Source of the DNA: Petaurus breviceps papuanus
Taxonomy: Eukaryota > Chordata > Mammalia > Diprotodontia > Petauridae
Assembly (NCBI GenBank): GCA_028583685.1
Contig: JAMXIF010001119.1
Location: 185,277-249,276 of the forward strand
Direction of reading: 5' to 3'
Length of the DNA stretch: 64,000 bases
Shown: piece after piece, positions 51,140-62,280 of the stretch
How positions within the stretch are numbered: the first letter of the stretch is position 1
Layout: each line of letters opens with the position of its first letter
The notes under the pieces: model-generated
Told to the model about the DNA's origin: nothing
Seen by the model: only the letters and a program-made list of their open reading frames with translations
Databases searched by the model: none
Program-made: the position numbers and the translations under genes

Positions 51140-51330
51140 GAGGGGAGAACAAACAAGATTGAGATGTAGCCTCTGACCTCATTGAGCTTACATTCTAACT
51201 GAGGACATACACATCTACTTCAGCAACAATAATGCAAGTTAGTCTTGGAGAGGGTAAGAGAGGCATATAGAGCTATAGCAGAAGGAGAGATGAGTTCTGC
51301 CTGGCAAGATCAGGGAAGATTTCTTCTTCT
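51140..51330 (-). mobile_element. L2 3' fragment
   Basis: Antisense: CTGACCTCATTGAGCTTACA, TCTAACTGAGGACATACAC. Confidence 0.65.
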
Positions 51331-52007
51331 ATGTGCTTAGATCTTGGGTTGGATGACCATTATCTCTTCACCTATTTGTCAGTTTGACTTCATGTACTCC
51401 TTAGCACCTTCCATCAAAGCGTGTGCCATATGAGATGGGATGGTTTTGTGGGACGGCTGTAGAGTCAGAATTTATGAGACCTGAGCTCTAGACTAGGTGA
51501 GCTACTTTAAATTAGCTTTGGTCATTGGTAAAAATGTTACCTGCACTACTTATAAGATTAGGATGAAAACCAAATAAAATAAAAGATGTAAAAATAAATA
51601 AAAACTAAAAAGGACATTCAAACATTTATTTTTCACCTTAATGTGGATTTAATTTGATGTTATTTTGAGAATTTTGTGATATCCCTTAAGAAAGGTCACT
51701 GGGAGGAATTCAATCATTGTCCTATAGTTCCAAATGTACTCCATTCCAATTCCTTTGACAGCTAGTTCATCTTCAAGATTGGAAGCTATAACCAACAGAT
51801 CACACAATATAATGATTTCTCTTGCAGCTCTCAAAACAAAATTCACAAGAAACTTATATACTGATTAAATAAATAGTCCATTTCTGGTGTGTTATAGGTT
51901 AGTAGCGTTGACAAGTGAAATTAGCCTGATTTGCATGTATCATGACGTTCCCCATACAGTTAATCACAGTATTATTTTAGCTTTTCAGATGAATGAGTGA
52001 GGATTCA

Positions 52008-52180
52008 GCATGCTATAGTAGAAAGAATGCTGGATTTGAGGTCAGATTGACTGGGTTTAAATTTCAACTTGTCATTTCCTACCTCTGTGACCTTGGACAA
52101 GTCTAAATCTCATTTGTAAAATGAGAGGATTGGAATAGTTGACCATTAAGATCCTTTCCAACTCTAAAGCTATGCTCTAA
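52008..52180 (+). mobile_element. MIR copy
   Basis: Sense: AAGAATGCTGGATTTGAGGT, CTACCTCTGTGACCTTGGAC, CATTTGTAAAATGAGAGGAT. Confidence 0.8.
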
Positions 52181-52749
52181 TAAATGATTAAAAGCAACTG
52201 TAATAAACAATAGGGAAGAAGCTTAACAGCTCTTGGGAGAAAACACTTTTAGGAATGTGTATGGATATAGCATTAATGGATTAGAACATTTGTTAGCCAG
52301 CCTTATTCAAAGGCAGAGTGTGTGCCTGCTTAGATGATGTGATTTCAAGATTTTCGGCCTCTTCTCCCCACCATGCCCCAATCTCTCCTTCTCTTATATA
52401 CCTGAAATTCTAGTATTAGTGCTCTGCCTTCACATCTCATCCAGTCATGCACCCCGGCCATCTTGCTATCTTCCTAACAAAGTTTGAGTGAGGCCCATAG
52501 TCAGATCTTTCATGGGATCTCTTGCTGAAATGCAAATATCTTTGAAGGTTTAAGCTTTACCCCATGACCTTTGACTCCTTGACTCATATATATTATCTCA
52601 GTCACCTTCCCCACTCTGGTTTTATTTGCCTTGACCTTTGATCTGCTACTTTAATATTTCACTTGGTACAGCCCTAGAATCCCTTAACACCCCATCACCT
52701 GTCATTCCTGATCAATGATCCCTATTCCCTGGATAACCCCTACTATCCG

Positions 52750-53765
52750 ATTTTCTACACTTCTCTTCTAGAGCTGCCAAGTTTTGATGGAGAAAGTCAC
52801 AAATCAAGCAGATTTCACCCATTACAAATTCACAGGACCATCTACTATACCCTTATTGATTCCTTATCTCATTTCCCACAGCAGCTTTCCAAACCTGTTA
52901 TTCTCTCTTCTCCCCTACAACCTGCCACAGTTACATTGGATGACCTAGTTTCCTTTTTCACTGAGAAGATTTAGGTCATTCAATATGAACTTCCTCAGAT
53001 TCCCCTCCTCTGTTCCTCAAATCTCCTCAGTATCAATCATCACCTTCTCTCTCCTTCCTTCCTGTCACTGAATGAGAGCTGCCCCTACTCAGCACAGAAA
53101 CTCATTCCTTATCCGAGTACTTGATTTCATTCTCTGATGACCTCTCCAGGATGCTGCTTCAGCACTGATCCCTTCTCATGTGCTCTGACTTTTTCTTCTC
53201 TACTCTCTCCTTCCCATCCCATTTCTACAAAAGTCCTTCCTTGACCCATCTGGCTCATCTAGTTACTGTCTTATTTCTATCCTTCCTTTCATCACTAAAC
53301 TTTTGAAAAGTAGTTTATACACGTTTCCTCTTCGTCCCTCCTCACTCTCTCCTCAAGCCTTTGCTTGGGCTTCTGCTCTGATTCCTCAGTGTGGGCTGCT
53401 TTCTGAAGGTAGCAATGACCTCTAAACCTTCCAAAGTAATCATTCCCTTTTTCAGCTTGCACTCCCTTTGACTTCTCTTCAGCTTTTAAAAACTGTTAAC
53501 CAACCATTTTTGCTCTTTTTTTCTTTTTTTGCTTCAGTGGTACCACCCTCCCCTGAACTTTGTCCTAATTTTCTAACCGCACCTTTCTCTCTTTCACTGG
53601 TTCCCCATTCTCTTCCTGACATTTAACTGTGGGTATTCCTAAGGATTTGTCCTTGGCCTTCTCTTTTTCCTTTCAACTGGAAATTTTATCTACTCTCATT
53701 GCTTCAACTACTACTTCTTTGCAGATGGATACCATATCTCCATCTTGGGTATTTCTGATACCATA
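52750..53765 (+). mobile_element. L2/CR1-clade LINE, central ORF2 region
   Basis: Sense, about 1 kb, pyrimidine-rich. Traces of reverse-transcriptase blocks: ATCACTAAACTTTTGAAAAG, CTGTGGGTATTCCTAAGGAT followed by TTGTCCTTGGCC (the VPQGSVLGP block), and TTCTTTGCAGATGGATACCA (the xFADG/YADD block). Many breaks in frame. 52340-52750 may be its upstream part. Confidence 0.6.
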
Positions 53766-53789
53766 ATCTCTTTATGATGGGAATCTTTT

Positions 53790-54300
53790 TTTAAACTCAT
53801 TTTTTCTAGCTTTATATCCCCAAATTGGGACTCTTTTGTTAGAGCAATTCTGAAAGGAAAGCTGTGATCACTATGGCCCTGTTATTTATTATCTGGAGCT
53901 CTGGATTGCTGTGTCCTTCCAAGATCATTAGAGTGGGGTAGAGTCAGAGAGCTGCATACTTTCAGGGCCTTATGTATGATCTGTGGTGGGGTGTGATGCT
54001 TGTCCAGTTGGACTTTTCAGGTTCCATACCCAGGCAACATGATTGCAGACATATTCTTGATTAGGTGTCCAGTAGGGAACTGCTGACTCCAATCTTTGTC
54101 TTCCAGCTGGAAAGCTCTGAAGATTCAGATCTTCAGCACTGCTGGCCTTAACCCAGTTCTGAGTCTGGGAACTGAATCCTCAGGCCCTATCAATCACTGA
54201 GGGTCAGGGTGACAGCACTGCCAGCTTATTCTTGTTCCACAGTCCCTGCCTTGGATACTTGTTTGTCAACCAAAATTGTGATCTGTGGCTGAAAAAATGG
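53790..54300. other. unclassified intronic sequence
   Basis: GC-richer than its surroundings with several CTG and CAG words. No coding potential, no match to a family I recognise. It lies between two LINE remnants of opposite orientation. Confidence 0.3.
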
Positions 54301-54324
54301 TTGTCTATAGAGTATACTTAATCA

Positions 54325-55340
54325 CCAAATATTAAGCATCTACTATGTGCCAAGAAACAATGAAAGACAAAAGACAGTCCTTGACTTTGAGGAGCTCACA
54401 GTCTAATGGTTGAGACAACATAAAAACAACTATGTACAGATGAGCTATCTGTAGGATAAATAGGCAATCATCAACAGAGGGAGAACTCTAGAATTAAGAG
54501 AGATTTGGAAAGGCTTCCTGTAGAAGGTTGTATCAAAGCTGGAACTTGAAGCCAGGTAAACTGGAAGGAGACAATGAGGAGGGAGAGCCTGGGAGACAGC
54601 CGGCGAAAATGCCCAGAAGTGGGAGATGTATGAGGAGCAAAAAGGAGGCTAATGGCACAGGATCAGAGAATATATAGCACAGTTTAAGATATAAAAAGAT
54701 TAGGAAGGTAGGTAGTATGGTGGGAGAGGGAGAGTTAGGTTATGAAGGGTTTTCAATGATAGGGAATTTTGTATTTTATCTTGGAGGTGATAGGGAGTCT
54801 CTGGGGTTTATTAAGTAGGGTGGCAATATACTTGGAACTGTGTTATAAAAAAATTACTTTGGAGGATGAATTTAGGGTGGATGGACTATAGCAGGGAGAG
54901 ACTTGTGGCAAGCTGACCCACCAGCAGGCTATTGCAATAGACCAGGCAAGAGGAGAAGAGGGCTTACACCAAGATGGTGGCAGTATCAGAGGGGAGAAGG
55001 GGATATATTCAAAAGATGTTACCAGAGTGAAACTGATAGGCCTTGACAATAGAAATCGGGGGTGAAAGATAGTAAAGAGTTGAGGATAGTTGACGGCCAG
55101 GGGACTGGGAAGATGTTAGTACCTTCAACAGTAAAAAGGGAAGTCAGGAAGAAGGGAAGGCTTTGTAAGGGGAGCTAATTAGTTCAATTTTGAACCTGTT
55201 GAGTTTAAGATATCTATGGGACATTAAGTTTATGATGTTCAATAAGCAGTTGGAGACTTAAGACTGGAGGCCAACAAAGATAAACAGATCTGAGTATCAT
55301 CACCATAAAGGTAATAATTGAGTTCATGGGAGTTAATGAA
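54325..55340 (-). mobile_element. L2 LINE, about 1 kb, well preserved
   Basis: Antisense from the terminus (TTAAGCATCTACTATGTGCC, GAGGAGCTCACAGTCTAATG) through AGGCTTCCTGTAGAAGGTTG, TGGAGGTGATAGGGAGTCTC, GACCCACCAGCAGGCTATTG, GAGGGAAG-type text to TTGAACCTGTTGAGTTTAAG and TCACCATAAAGGTAATAATT G. It ends against an L1 3' end. Confidence 0.88.
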
Positions 55341-55349
55341 ATCATCAAG

Positions 55350-55645
55350 TATATATTTGCTTGTATATGGCCTCCCCCCCATCAAATGATATCCCTAATA
55401 AATATATGTATAGAATGATTTTACATACACAAACATACATTTGTGTCTAATGGTAGCTATCTCTAGGGCTGAGGAGGAGGAGAGGGAAGGAAAAAAAGAA
55501 AGTTATATGATGACATATATTGAAAAGGAATAGCAAGTTGTACATAATAAATTTGTAGTTTCATGTACAATTATCATTTTTTTATTCTACTATGTTATGG
55601 AAATATTTATTTCTTAAATTCAGAATAAAATAAAAAAATTTAAAA
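55350..55645 (+). mobile_element. LINE 3' end, probably L1
   Basis: Sense: ATAAATTTGTAGTTTCATGT, ACAATTATCATTTTTTTATT, TTATGGAAATATTTATTTC and an A-rich end near 55620-55645. Resembles marsupial LINE 3' ends; assignment to L1 rather than RTE is uncertain. Confidence 0.5.
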
Positions 55646-55649
55646 AGAT

Positions 55650-55765
55650 TGAAAACTCCTTGAGGGCAGGGACTGGTTTTTTTTTGTCTCTTTTTGTATC
55701 CCTAGCACTTGGCACAGCGCCTGGAACATAGTAGGTGCTTAATAAATGTTGATTGATTGATCCAT
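55650..55765 (+). mobile_element. L2 3' terminus
   Basis: Sense: CTTGAGGGCAGGGACTGGTT, TTGTATCCCTAGCACTTGGC, ATAGTAGGTGCTTAATAAAT and a GATTGATTGAT end; close to the L2 terminal consensus. Confidence 0.9.
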
Positions 55766-55794
55766 TTTTCATAATACCGTTTGGAATTACAATA

Positions 55795-56275
55795 GATATT
55801 GTCATGACATTCCTCTGCTCAAAAATGTTTGGTGACTCTCTATGGCCTACTAAGTAAAGTTCATATTGCTTCACGTGGTATTGAAGGCCCTTCATATTCA
55901 GGCTCTATCTTACCTTTCCAACCACTCATATATCATTACTCTCCATACACATTATTCGGCAGTTATACTAGATTAAACTCTGCCCTCTAAGATGTACTGA
56001 GCTCTCAGACTTTGCTGACTATTCACTCTTCTTTGTAATATCCTTTCCCTTACATCATAACTCATTGCTTGTTGAATTCCTACCCATCCTTTAAAGCCCT
56101 CAGACCGTTTTCTTTTATAATTTTTAAGCTATTTCTAATTATGTATCACTGTGTATAATAAGAACGACTATTTTTGGTCTCTCTCTTTAAACTGATCTCC
56201 TTTAAACTCTATTTCTTTTAGCACTGAGCACTTTATACTGCCTACAATATATGATTAATAAATACTTGCTCTATT
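55795..56275 (+). mobile_element. L2-clade LINE 3' region
   Basis: Sense: TGACTCTCTATGGCCTACTA, TACCTTTCCAACCACTCATA, TTCCTACCCATCCTTTAAAG and a decayed terminus TTAATAAATACTTGCTC. Confidence 0.7.
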
Positions 56276-57114
56276 TGGGGCTGTGTTGGTACATATTTAA
56301 CAACAGGCTCTCCAAAAATATATGAATGACACTTTTAAGTTTAATCTTCATTATTAATATTTTCTCCAGCAGTTTCTTAAATCTAGAAGGCAACAAAACA
56401 ATAAATCAAACCCTGATTAGTAGCATTTGCTGATTTTCAAGGTATAAATGCTTACTTTGAAAATTTAACAACTGGATTTTGTGAGCATACCGCTAACTAT
56501 TGTACTGGCCTGGTTTTTGCATGACGGACAAGGATTATCAGGTGGAAAAGGGAAAACAATCTTTTTTTGATGTAATAAAATGATGTCCCCAAAGATTGGT
56601 GAAGCATGAAGGGATCTCATATATCATCTGAAAGTATTCTGCTCTACCTCCAGCAAATAGCCATTTTGTTTCTACTTGAAGAATTCCAATAACGTAGAAA
56701 CTACCTTTCTACCAAGACAACCCATTGCACTTTTCGACAGCTTTAATTTTTAAAGTTAAGGAGGGTTCATTTCTATCATATTCAATAGGGGTTCTATAGG
56801 GCATTTACTAAGACCAAATGAGATCCATGCTGATCTCTAAAAATGGGAAATTAGTTAATAAAGAGAATAATTGGGAGAGAAAGGGCTGAAATCGATGCTT
56901 AGCAAAATAAAGGCAGAAGAGTATTTGAGATGGGGAGTAAGAGAAATGACAGCTGTCATCTGATGGAGGACAACAAAGAACTATAAAAGTGCTATTTAGT
57001 GTAAATGGATCCCTCCAGATATCCTAAAGGGTATCATTATACTAGAGCGTTTAAAGTAGCTTCTGTTTGTAGTGGGACATGAAAAAATTAAGTTAGAACA
57101 GAAAAACAGGAGAA

Positions 57115-57745
57115 TCATTAGGAGAAACATGCCCAATTCCTCTTTATTCAGATATTAGATTCATGTTACTTCCACACTGTTGATGTCCTTCCCCCTACTT
57201 GGAATGTTGTACCTTTTCTTACAATAACATCTGATATTTATATTGTCCTTCAAAATTTGCAAAGCACTTTACATACATTTTTTTTTCATTTTATCCTCAC
57301 AACAAACTGTGCTAATAATAGTTATTATTGCCTCTATTTTTCAAAACTTAAGAGTGGTTAAGTGACTTGCCCAAGGTTATATAGTCGTATGAGAGAGTAG
57401 ATTTGAATCTGCATCTTCTGGACTCCCAAGTCAGCATTCTTTCTATTACCACCCTCTCCATCTATATCCTGTACATCAGTCAAGGACTTGGTCAAGTCTT
57501 TTATCTTCTCCATGAAATTTTCCTTGATGATCCCCAGCCTATAATGATCTCTGTCTCTCTTCTCTGGACTCCTACAGCCTTCATCATTGCATACGGACTT
57601 GTCTCATTATGTGTTTATCTGCTTTTACCAACAAAATTTAAGTTCCTTGAGGACAGAGACCATGTTTTTTTTCACACTGCTGTATTGCCTGTAGTGCCTT
57701 ACAATGGTGCCAAGCCTGACATTCTGGGAGATTCACATTACTAGA
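57115..57745 (+). mobile_element. L2 3' region split by a MIR
   Basis: Sense: 57120-57222 (TTCCCCCTACTTGGAATGTT) and 57455-57745 (CCTTGATGATCCCCAGCCTA, AAGTTCCTTGAGGACAGAGA CC). The MIR at 57225-57450 separates them. Confidence 0.75.
57225..57450 (-). mobile_element. MIR copy nested in an L2
   Basis: Antisense: AAATTTGCAAAGCACTTTAC, TTTATCCTCACAACAAACTG, TTAAGTGACTTGCCCAAGGT. Confidence 0.82.
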
Positions 57746-57768
57746 AAATCTAAAGAATTTACATAGAA

Positions 57769-57955
57769 CAGGGGTGTTTAAAGATGTGGCTACCTACTGC
57801 CTGAGCCAGATTAAAATGTAACTTGGACATATTTAACAAAATAAAAATACAGTAAAATATAGATAATGTTAACATGTAATATTCTAGATACAGCTCTCAG
57901 GGATCCTTATGTATGGTTGAATGGCCTCCATTTCTAATTGAGTTTGACACCATTG
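57769..57955. mobile_element. hAT-type MITE
   Basis: Left end CAGGGGTGTTTAAAG, right end GAGTTTGACACCATTG; inside CCAGATTAAAATGTAACTTG and CAGGGATCCTTATGTATGG. Flanks ACATAGAA and ACATAACT share five of eight bases. Confidence 0.82.
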
Positions 57956-58299
57956 ACATAACTCATGCTGACCTATGGTCAGGTATCACTGGGCGCAGAT
58001 TGGCTGGGACTCAGGAGTACTAGTACAGAACTTGTCAATCTGTGCCCTTAAAGGCATGGGGAAAATTTGTTCTGTTCCTGTGAATTCATCTTTTCTCCTA
58101 TCTCAGATCCCCTTTCAATGGAAGAAGTCCATTTTCCTTTAGGAAATGGGAGAGAAGACATAGCACAAAATCCAGCATTTTCACTCCCTAGGAATACCTG
58201 GTCCCAGTTCCTATAGCTACCTATGTGGCCATGACCTTTTCTGGAGGTGCTGAGTCAATGTAACATTAGAATACTACTGAGACACAACACTTTGATATG

Positions 58300-58348
58300 G
58301 GGTGGTGGTGGTGGTGGTGGTGAGTGTGTGTGTGTGTGTGTGTGTGTG
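58300..58348. repeat. (GGT)n and (TG)n simple repeat
   Basis: GGTGGTGGTGGTGGTGG followed by about eleven TG units. Confidence 0.95.
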
Positions 58349-58901
58349 AAGCACCTTGATGCTTCAAGGCTTCCCAATAATGGTTCAGAGTTAAAATGAC
58401 AAATTGTTTTTACTCATAATTATATTCCTGATTCAATTCCTTGCTTGGTGTTTGACCCTTAAGTGTGTTCTGGGTGATAGTGTATACCAGCTATACCATT
58501 TGGATAATCTACAACCAAGCGATGTTCTTAGCTAAATCCTTTTGTTCAGTAGTCAGCTGTCCCAGAGAAGTGTTTTTGTCCTTAAGATATAAAGACTTTT
58601 GGGACAGAAACACAGCTCTGGAATGCACTCTATTCATTATTGACTCAGAGTTGGGAAATCAATTCAATTAGCATTTCTCACTAGACAGTTAGGCATGTTA
58701 TTTGAAATACTTGGGGGCAGTAATGATGTAGGCTTAAAATAATGAAAGACACTAGGAAAATCTTTATTTTCAAAAAAATTAGGGCATATGTTATATCAAA
58801 CAGTTTATATATTAAAAGTTTAGGAGCAAACACAGTCATGAATCATCTTCAGGGAGAACATTAATCTTTTCACTAAAATACTTTCCCAAGATATTCTAGT
58901 A

Positions 58902-58972
58902 GTGTGTGTGTGTGTGTTTGTGTACACACAAGCACATATATGTATTGATGTATATATGTATGTGTATATATA
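58902..58972. repeat. (TG)n/(TA)n simple repeat
   Basis: GTGTGTGTGTGTGTTTGTGT, then ATATATGTATTGATGTATAT. Confidence 0.85.
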
Positions 58973-59079
58973 GAGAAATTTGGGATGTTTTGAATTTTGA
59001 TTCCTAGGCTCATATCAAGTAATTTTTTTGAGCACTCATAGTGTGTCCCTGCTGATAGCAGACCAATAAACTTGAATTT

Positions 59080-60010
59080 CATTAAATAAACAATAGGATA
59101 CAATTGAAGGATTTTAAGCAGAGGAACCAAGACTGTGAAAAACAGAAAATGAGGCCAGAGCAGTGTTGGTGGACTGGGAGAATGTAGAGTGATAGAGATT
59201 GGAAATCATTGTAACAATGAAGAACAGAATTAGAATCTGAGAACTGTTTGTAATGAGAGAGGGAAATTTCAGAGGTGGGGACAAAAGATGTGTAAGAATA
59301 TTAGAAAACAACGAGATCTCACTTGCAACTGCCATTGTACGTTGTTGAGGTAGAGTGGAGATGAAAGTATTTGGGTTGAAGAAGTTAATTATGAGGGCAG
59401 GGTGATTAAAGACACAAGATCAAGGATAAAAGCAAAGGATGGAACACAAAGGAAGACAGTGAGACAAGTATTGTGCTTGAGAAAACGGGGAGAATGATAT
59501 CACCTGGTTGGTAGCAACAAGGATCTGGAAAGGGCAACATAGATGCCAGTAGGATGTGAAGAGTTCATTCACTGCCCCTCTTGACCTAATGTGTATATAT
59601 ATGTGTGTAGGAGAGGAGGGAAGGAACAGAGAAAGGATGAGAAAAGACATGGCCATTACTGCTGATAGTGGCCAGAAGAAAGGTCTTTAGGATTAAACCA
59701 GGTTTTTATGAGTGCCAGAAGATGGAAAAAGTATGGAAGTGATCCAGAATGAATGGGAATTTCTTTACAATAGAGGCAGGTTTCCAGAGGACAGAGAGCA
59801 AAAGGAGGGAAGAAATGGATTGGGACTTTGGAAGGAGTAGGGTCGAGCAGGATAGGGAAAAGAATTATGAGTTGAGAAAGCAGGAAATAGGAGGTTTTGA
59901 TTCAGCAGATGCTAATTGAATTATGGGGAGAATTAGGGGGTCAAAAGGTAGGAACTTGTTAAGTAAAGGACTAATTATAGAAAAGGTTAAGTTAGCCACA
60001 GGCATCTAAT
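59080..60010 (-). mobile_element. L2/CR1-clade LINE, decayed
   Basis: Antisense: GAAGGATTTTAAGCAGAGGA, AGTGTTGGTGGACTGG, AAGTTAATTATGAGGGCAG. Assigned by overall purine-rich pattern and a few blocks; boundaries approximate. Confidence 0.5.
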
Positions 60011-60529
60011 TAGAAATCTGATTTGAAGGTTCCTTTGTCTCCCTATAGACCCCTCTTTAGTGGATTGGATGGAGGATAGTAGGATTGACAGTGATGGTGA
60101 CTGAGGAACTTATGTTGTAATGAAGGCCTTTAGTCCTGGGCAGAACAAGATAGGCACCTCATGCTTTCAATTCAGCAAATGTTTATTAAGCACATGCCAG
60201 GTACTGGGGATAAAAAGGCCAAAACGGTCCTTGTCCTCAAGGTTATATGTTACTTATCAGTTTATAACATGAACACTAATAAGCAAAAATAAGGTAATCT
60301 AGAGTTGGAGAGAACATTACTAACTAGGGGAATCAGAGAAGGCTTTACCAAGGAGGTGGCCCCTGAGCTGAGCCTTGATGGAAGAGAAGGATCCTCCAAG
60401 GTGGCAACAGGATGAAGTACATCCCACGCATGGAGGGTGGCTTGTGTGAACACAGATGAACTGTCCGGTTCAGAGAAGAGCCTGCAGGCCAGTTTGGTGA
60501 GGCTATAGAGGATGTAGAATACAAAGTGA

Positions 60530-60768
60530 GAGGGAGCATCGTTGATAGGTAGAAAGCCAGCTTCAAAGCCAGGAAGACCTAAGCACAAGACTTACCTCTG
60601 ACTCAGATTCATCGTGTGACCCTGGGCAAATAACTGAGTTTCTCGGTATCTTAGGCAAGTCTCTAAGATTATAAATTGCAGAGAAGGTAGGGACCTGCCT
60701 TGGGAGAGGTAGTATTGTTTCTTGCGAGTCCTTTAAACCACTGAAATCACAATATAGGACCAGCACCT
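60530..60768 (+). mobile_element. MAR-like SINE nested in an L2
   Basis: Sense: CCAGGAAGACCTAAGCACAA, CATCGTGTGACCCTGGGCAA, GATTATAAATTGCAGAGAAG, TTTAAACCACTGAAATCACA. Same 3' part as 661-885. Confidence 0.8.
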
Positions 60769-60932
60769 TCAGATTGTGTAAAGGGTAGGGGGCAAGAGTT
60801 TATGTGAAATAATGTGGAAACAAATGGAAGGTTTATGAAGGTTAAATTTATCTTAGCAGCAATAGGGAGTTGCTCAAGATTTTCAAGTCAAGGGGTTGGA
60901 AGGTCGGATCTATGGCTTAAGAAGATTATGTC

Positions 60933-61085
60933 GGGGTGACCAGGTAGCACAGCGAGTAAGAGCACCGGCTCCAGTCTCAGGATGAACTGGATCAAATCCA
61001 GGCTCAGATACTTAGCACCACACCCAGAAATAACTGGCCATGTAACCTTGAGCAAGTTACATAACCTCCATTGCTTATAAAAAAA
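60933..61085 (+). mobile_element. second-subfamily SINE nested in an L2
   Basis: Sense: GGGGTGACCAGGTAGCACAG, GAGTAAGAGCACCGGCTCCA, GGATCAAATCCAGGCTCAGA, TTAGCACCACACCCAGAAAT, A-rich tail. Flanking AAGATTAT(G/A)TC repeats support a target duplication. Confidence 0.88.
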
Positions 61086-61247
61086 AGATTATATCAGTTG
61101 GGTAGAGGATGAACTAGGTAAAGCAGATACAACAGAAAGGGAGAACCATTATAAAAGTTCTGGTGAGAGGTGAAGAAGGAATGAGTTAAGATAGTAGCTG
61201 TTTTGGGGTGAAAAGGGGGTAGATGTGAGAAATGTTGTAGAGACAGA

Positions 61248-61383
61248 TTTTTTTTTTGGAGGGGGGAGGTGAGGCAATCAGGGTTAAGTGACTTGCCCAA
61301 GGTCACACCGCTAGTTAAGTGTCAAGTATCTGAGGCCAGATTTGAACTCAGGTCCTCCTGACTCCAGGGCCGGTGCTCTATTC
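61248..61383 (-). mobile_element. WSINE1-like SINE, head truncated
   Basis: Poly(T), GGGTTAAGTGACTTGCCCAA, AACTCAGGTCCTCCTGACTC, GGGCCGGTGCTCTATTCA; the last ~18 bases of the head (the ACCTAGCTGCCCC part) are absent. Confidence 0.85.
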
Positions 61384-61439
61384 ACAAGTTAGAATCTTAA
61401 TAGGAGACTGGATATGGAGGGTGAGTGAGAGGGAAAGGA

Positions 61440-61680
61440 GATAGGAAGGGAACAGCTATTAAGTACCAACAATATGTCAGACACTGTGCTAAGTGGTTGT
61501 TGCTTTTACAAACATCTCATCTGATCCATATAATGACACTGGAAGGTAGATATTATCCCCATTTTACAATTGAAGAAACTGAGGTAGACAAAAGTTAAGT
61601 GACTTACTCAAGGTCACACAGTTAGAAAGTGCCTGAGGCAGGATTTGAATTAAAGTCTTCCTGATTCCTAAACGATTATA
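61440..61680 (-). mobile_element. MIR/THER1 copy
   Basis: Antisense: TATGTCAGACACTGTGCTAA, ATTATCCCCATTTTACAATT, AGTGACTTACTCAAGGTCAC. Confidence 0.85.
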
Positions 61681-62097
61681 AGAATGTATAAGTTCTTAAC
61701 AGAACTAGGTGAAATGATGTCAATCCAGATGCCTAGATTCAATAAAGACTGTCCCTCATGCCAACATACCTACAGATCAGAAATATCGATATTCTTCAAA
61801 GCAGAGTTAGTGGTGAGATTTCATCGTGGCAGGAAAATTTCTGCCTCCTACCCCCAAAGTACATATAGTGACAGCCTCTTCATGTCAGCTTAGGTATTTA
61901 TGTTGAGAAATAAATAGAAGTAGATTCGTGTTTCCTTCATTTGTGCTTGATTTAAATTCCACCTGCAAATGGGGTTTTCTTCTAATGAAGAGACTTTCAT
62001 GGCTGACTGGGTACCAGTTTTGTGCTGCTAAAGGTGAGTGTTAAAAAAATACACTGTCCTCCCATATTTATATGATCAAATAATGACATAATGAAGG

Positions 62098-62280
62098 GAT
62101 AGTGTGGGAAGAGTATTAAATTTGGAATCAGAGGAAATGAGTTGGAATCCTCTCTGTGCCAGGATTACTGTCTGTATGACCTCAAATGAATCACTTCCTT
62201 TCTCTGAACATTAGTGTCCAAATCTGCAAAACAAGTGGATTGAACCCCATGGTCCTTCCTAGCTCTAAATCCTATGATCA
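62098..62280 (+). mobile_element. MIR copy
   Basis: Sense: AAATTTGGAATCAGAGGAAA, TCTGTATGACCTCAAATGAA, CAAATCTGCAAAACAAGTGG. Confidence 0.7.

Larger units (their letters stand above)
60165..61430 (-). mobile_element. L2 3' region carrying three nested SINEs
   Basis: Antisense: TTCAGCAAATGTTTATTAAG, CCAGGTACTGGGGATAAAAA, AGGCTTTACCAAGGAGGTGG; resumes after each SINE (60780 TTTATGTGAAATAATGTG, 60865 GCAATAGGGAGTTGCTCAAG, 61096 CAGTTGGGTAGAGGATGAAC, 61390 AATCTTAATAGGAGACTGG). Confidence 0.75.

Noticed and set aside
57403-57744. Plus-strand frame of 113 codons with hydrophobic stretches
   Set aside because: It spans a MIR end and an L2 3' region; hydrophobicity comes from the T-rich sequence.
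60262-60588. Minus-strand frame of 108 codons
   Set aside because: It is a read through an L2 3' region and a SINE head, not a host gene.
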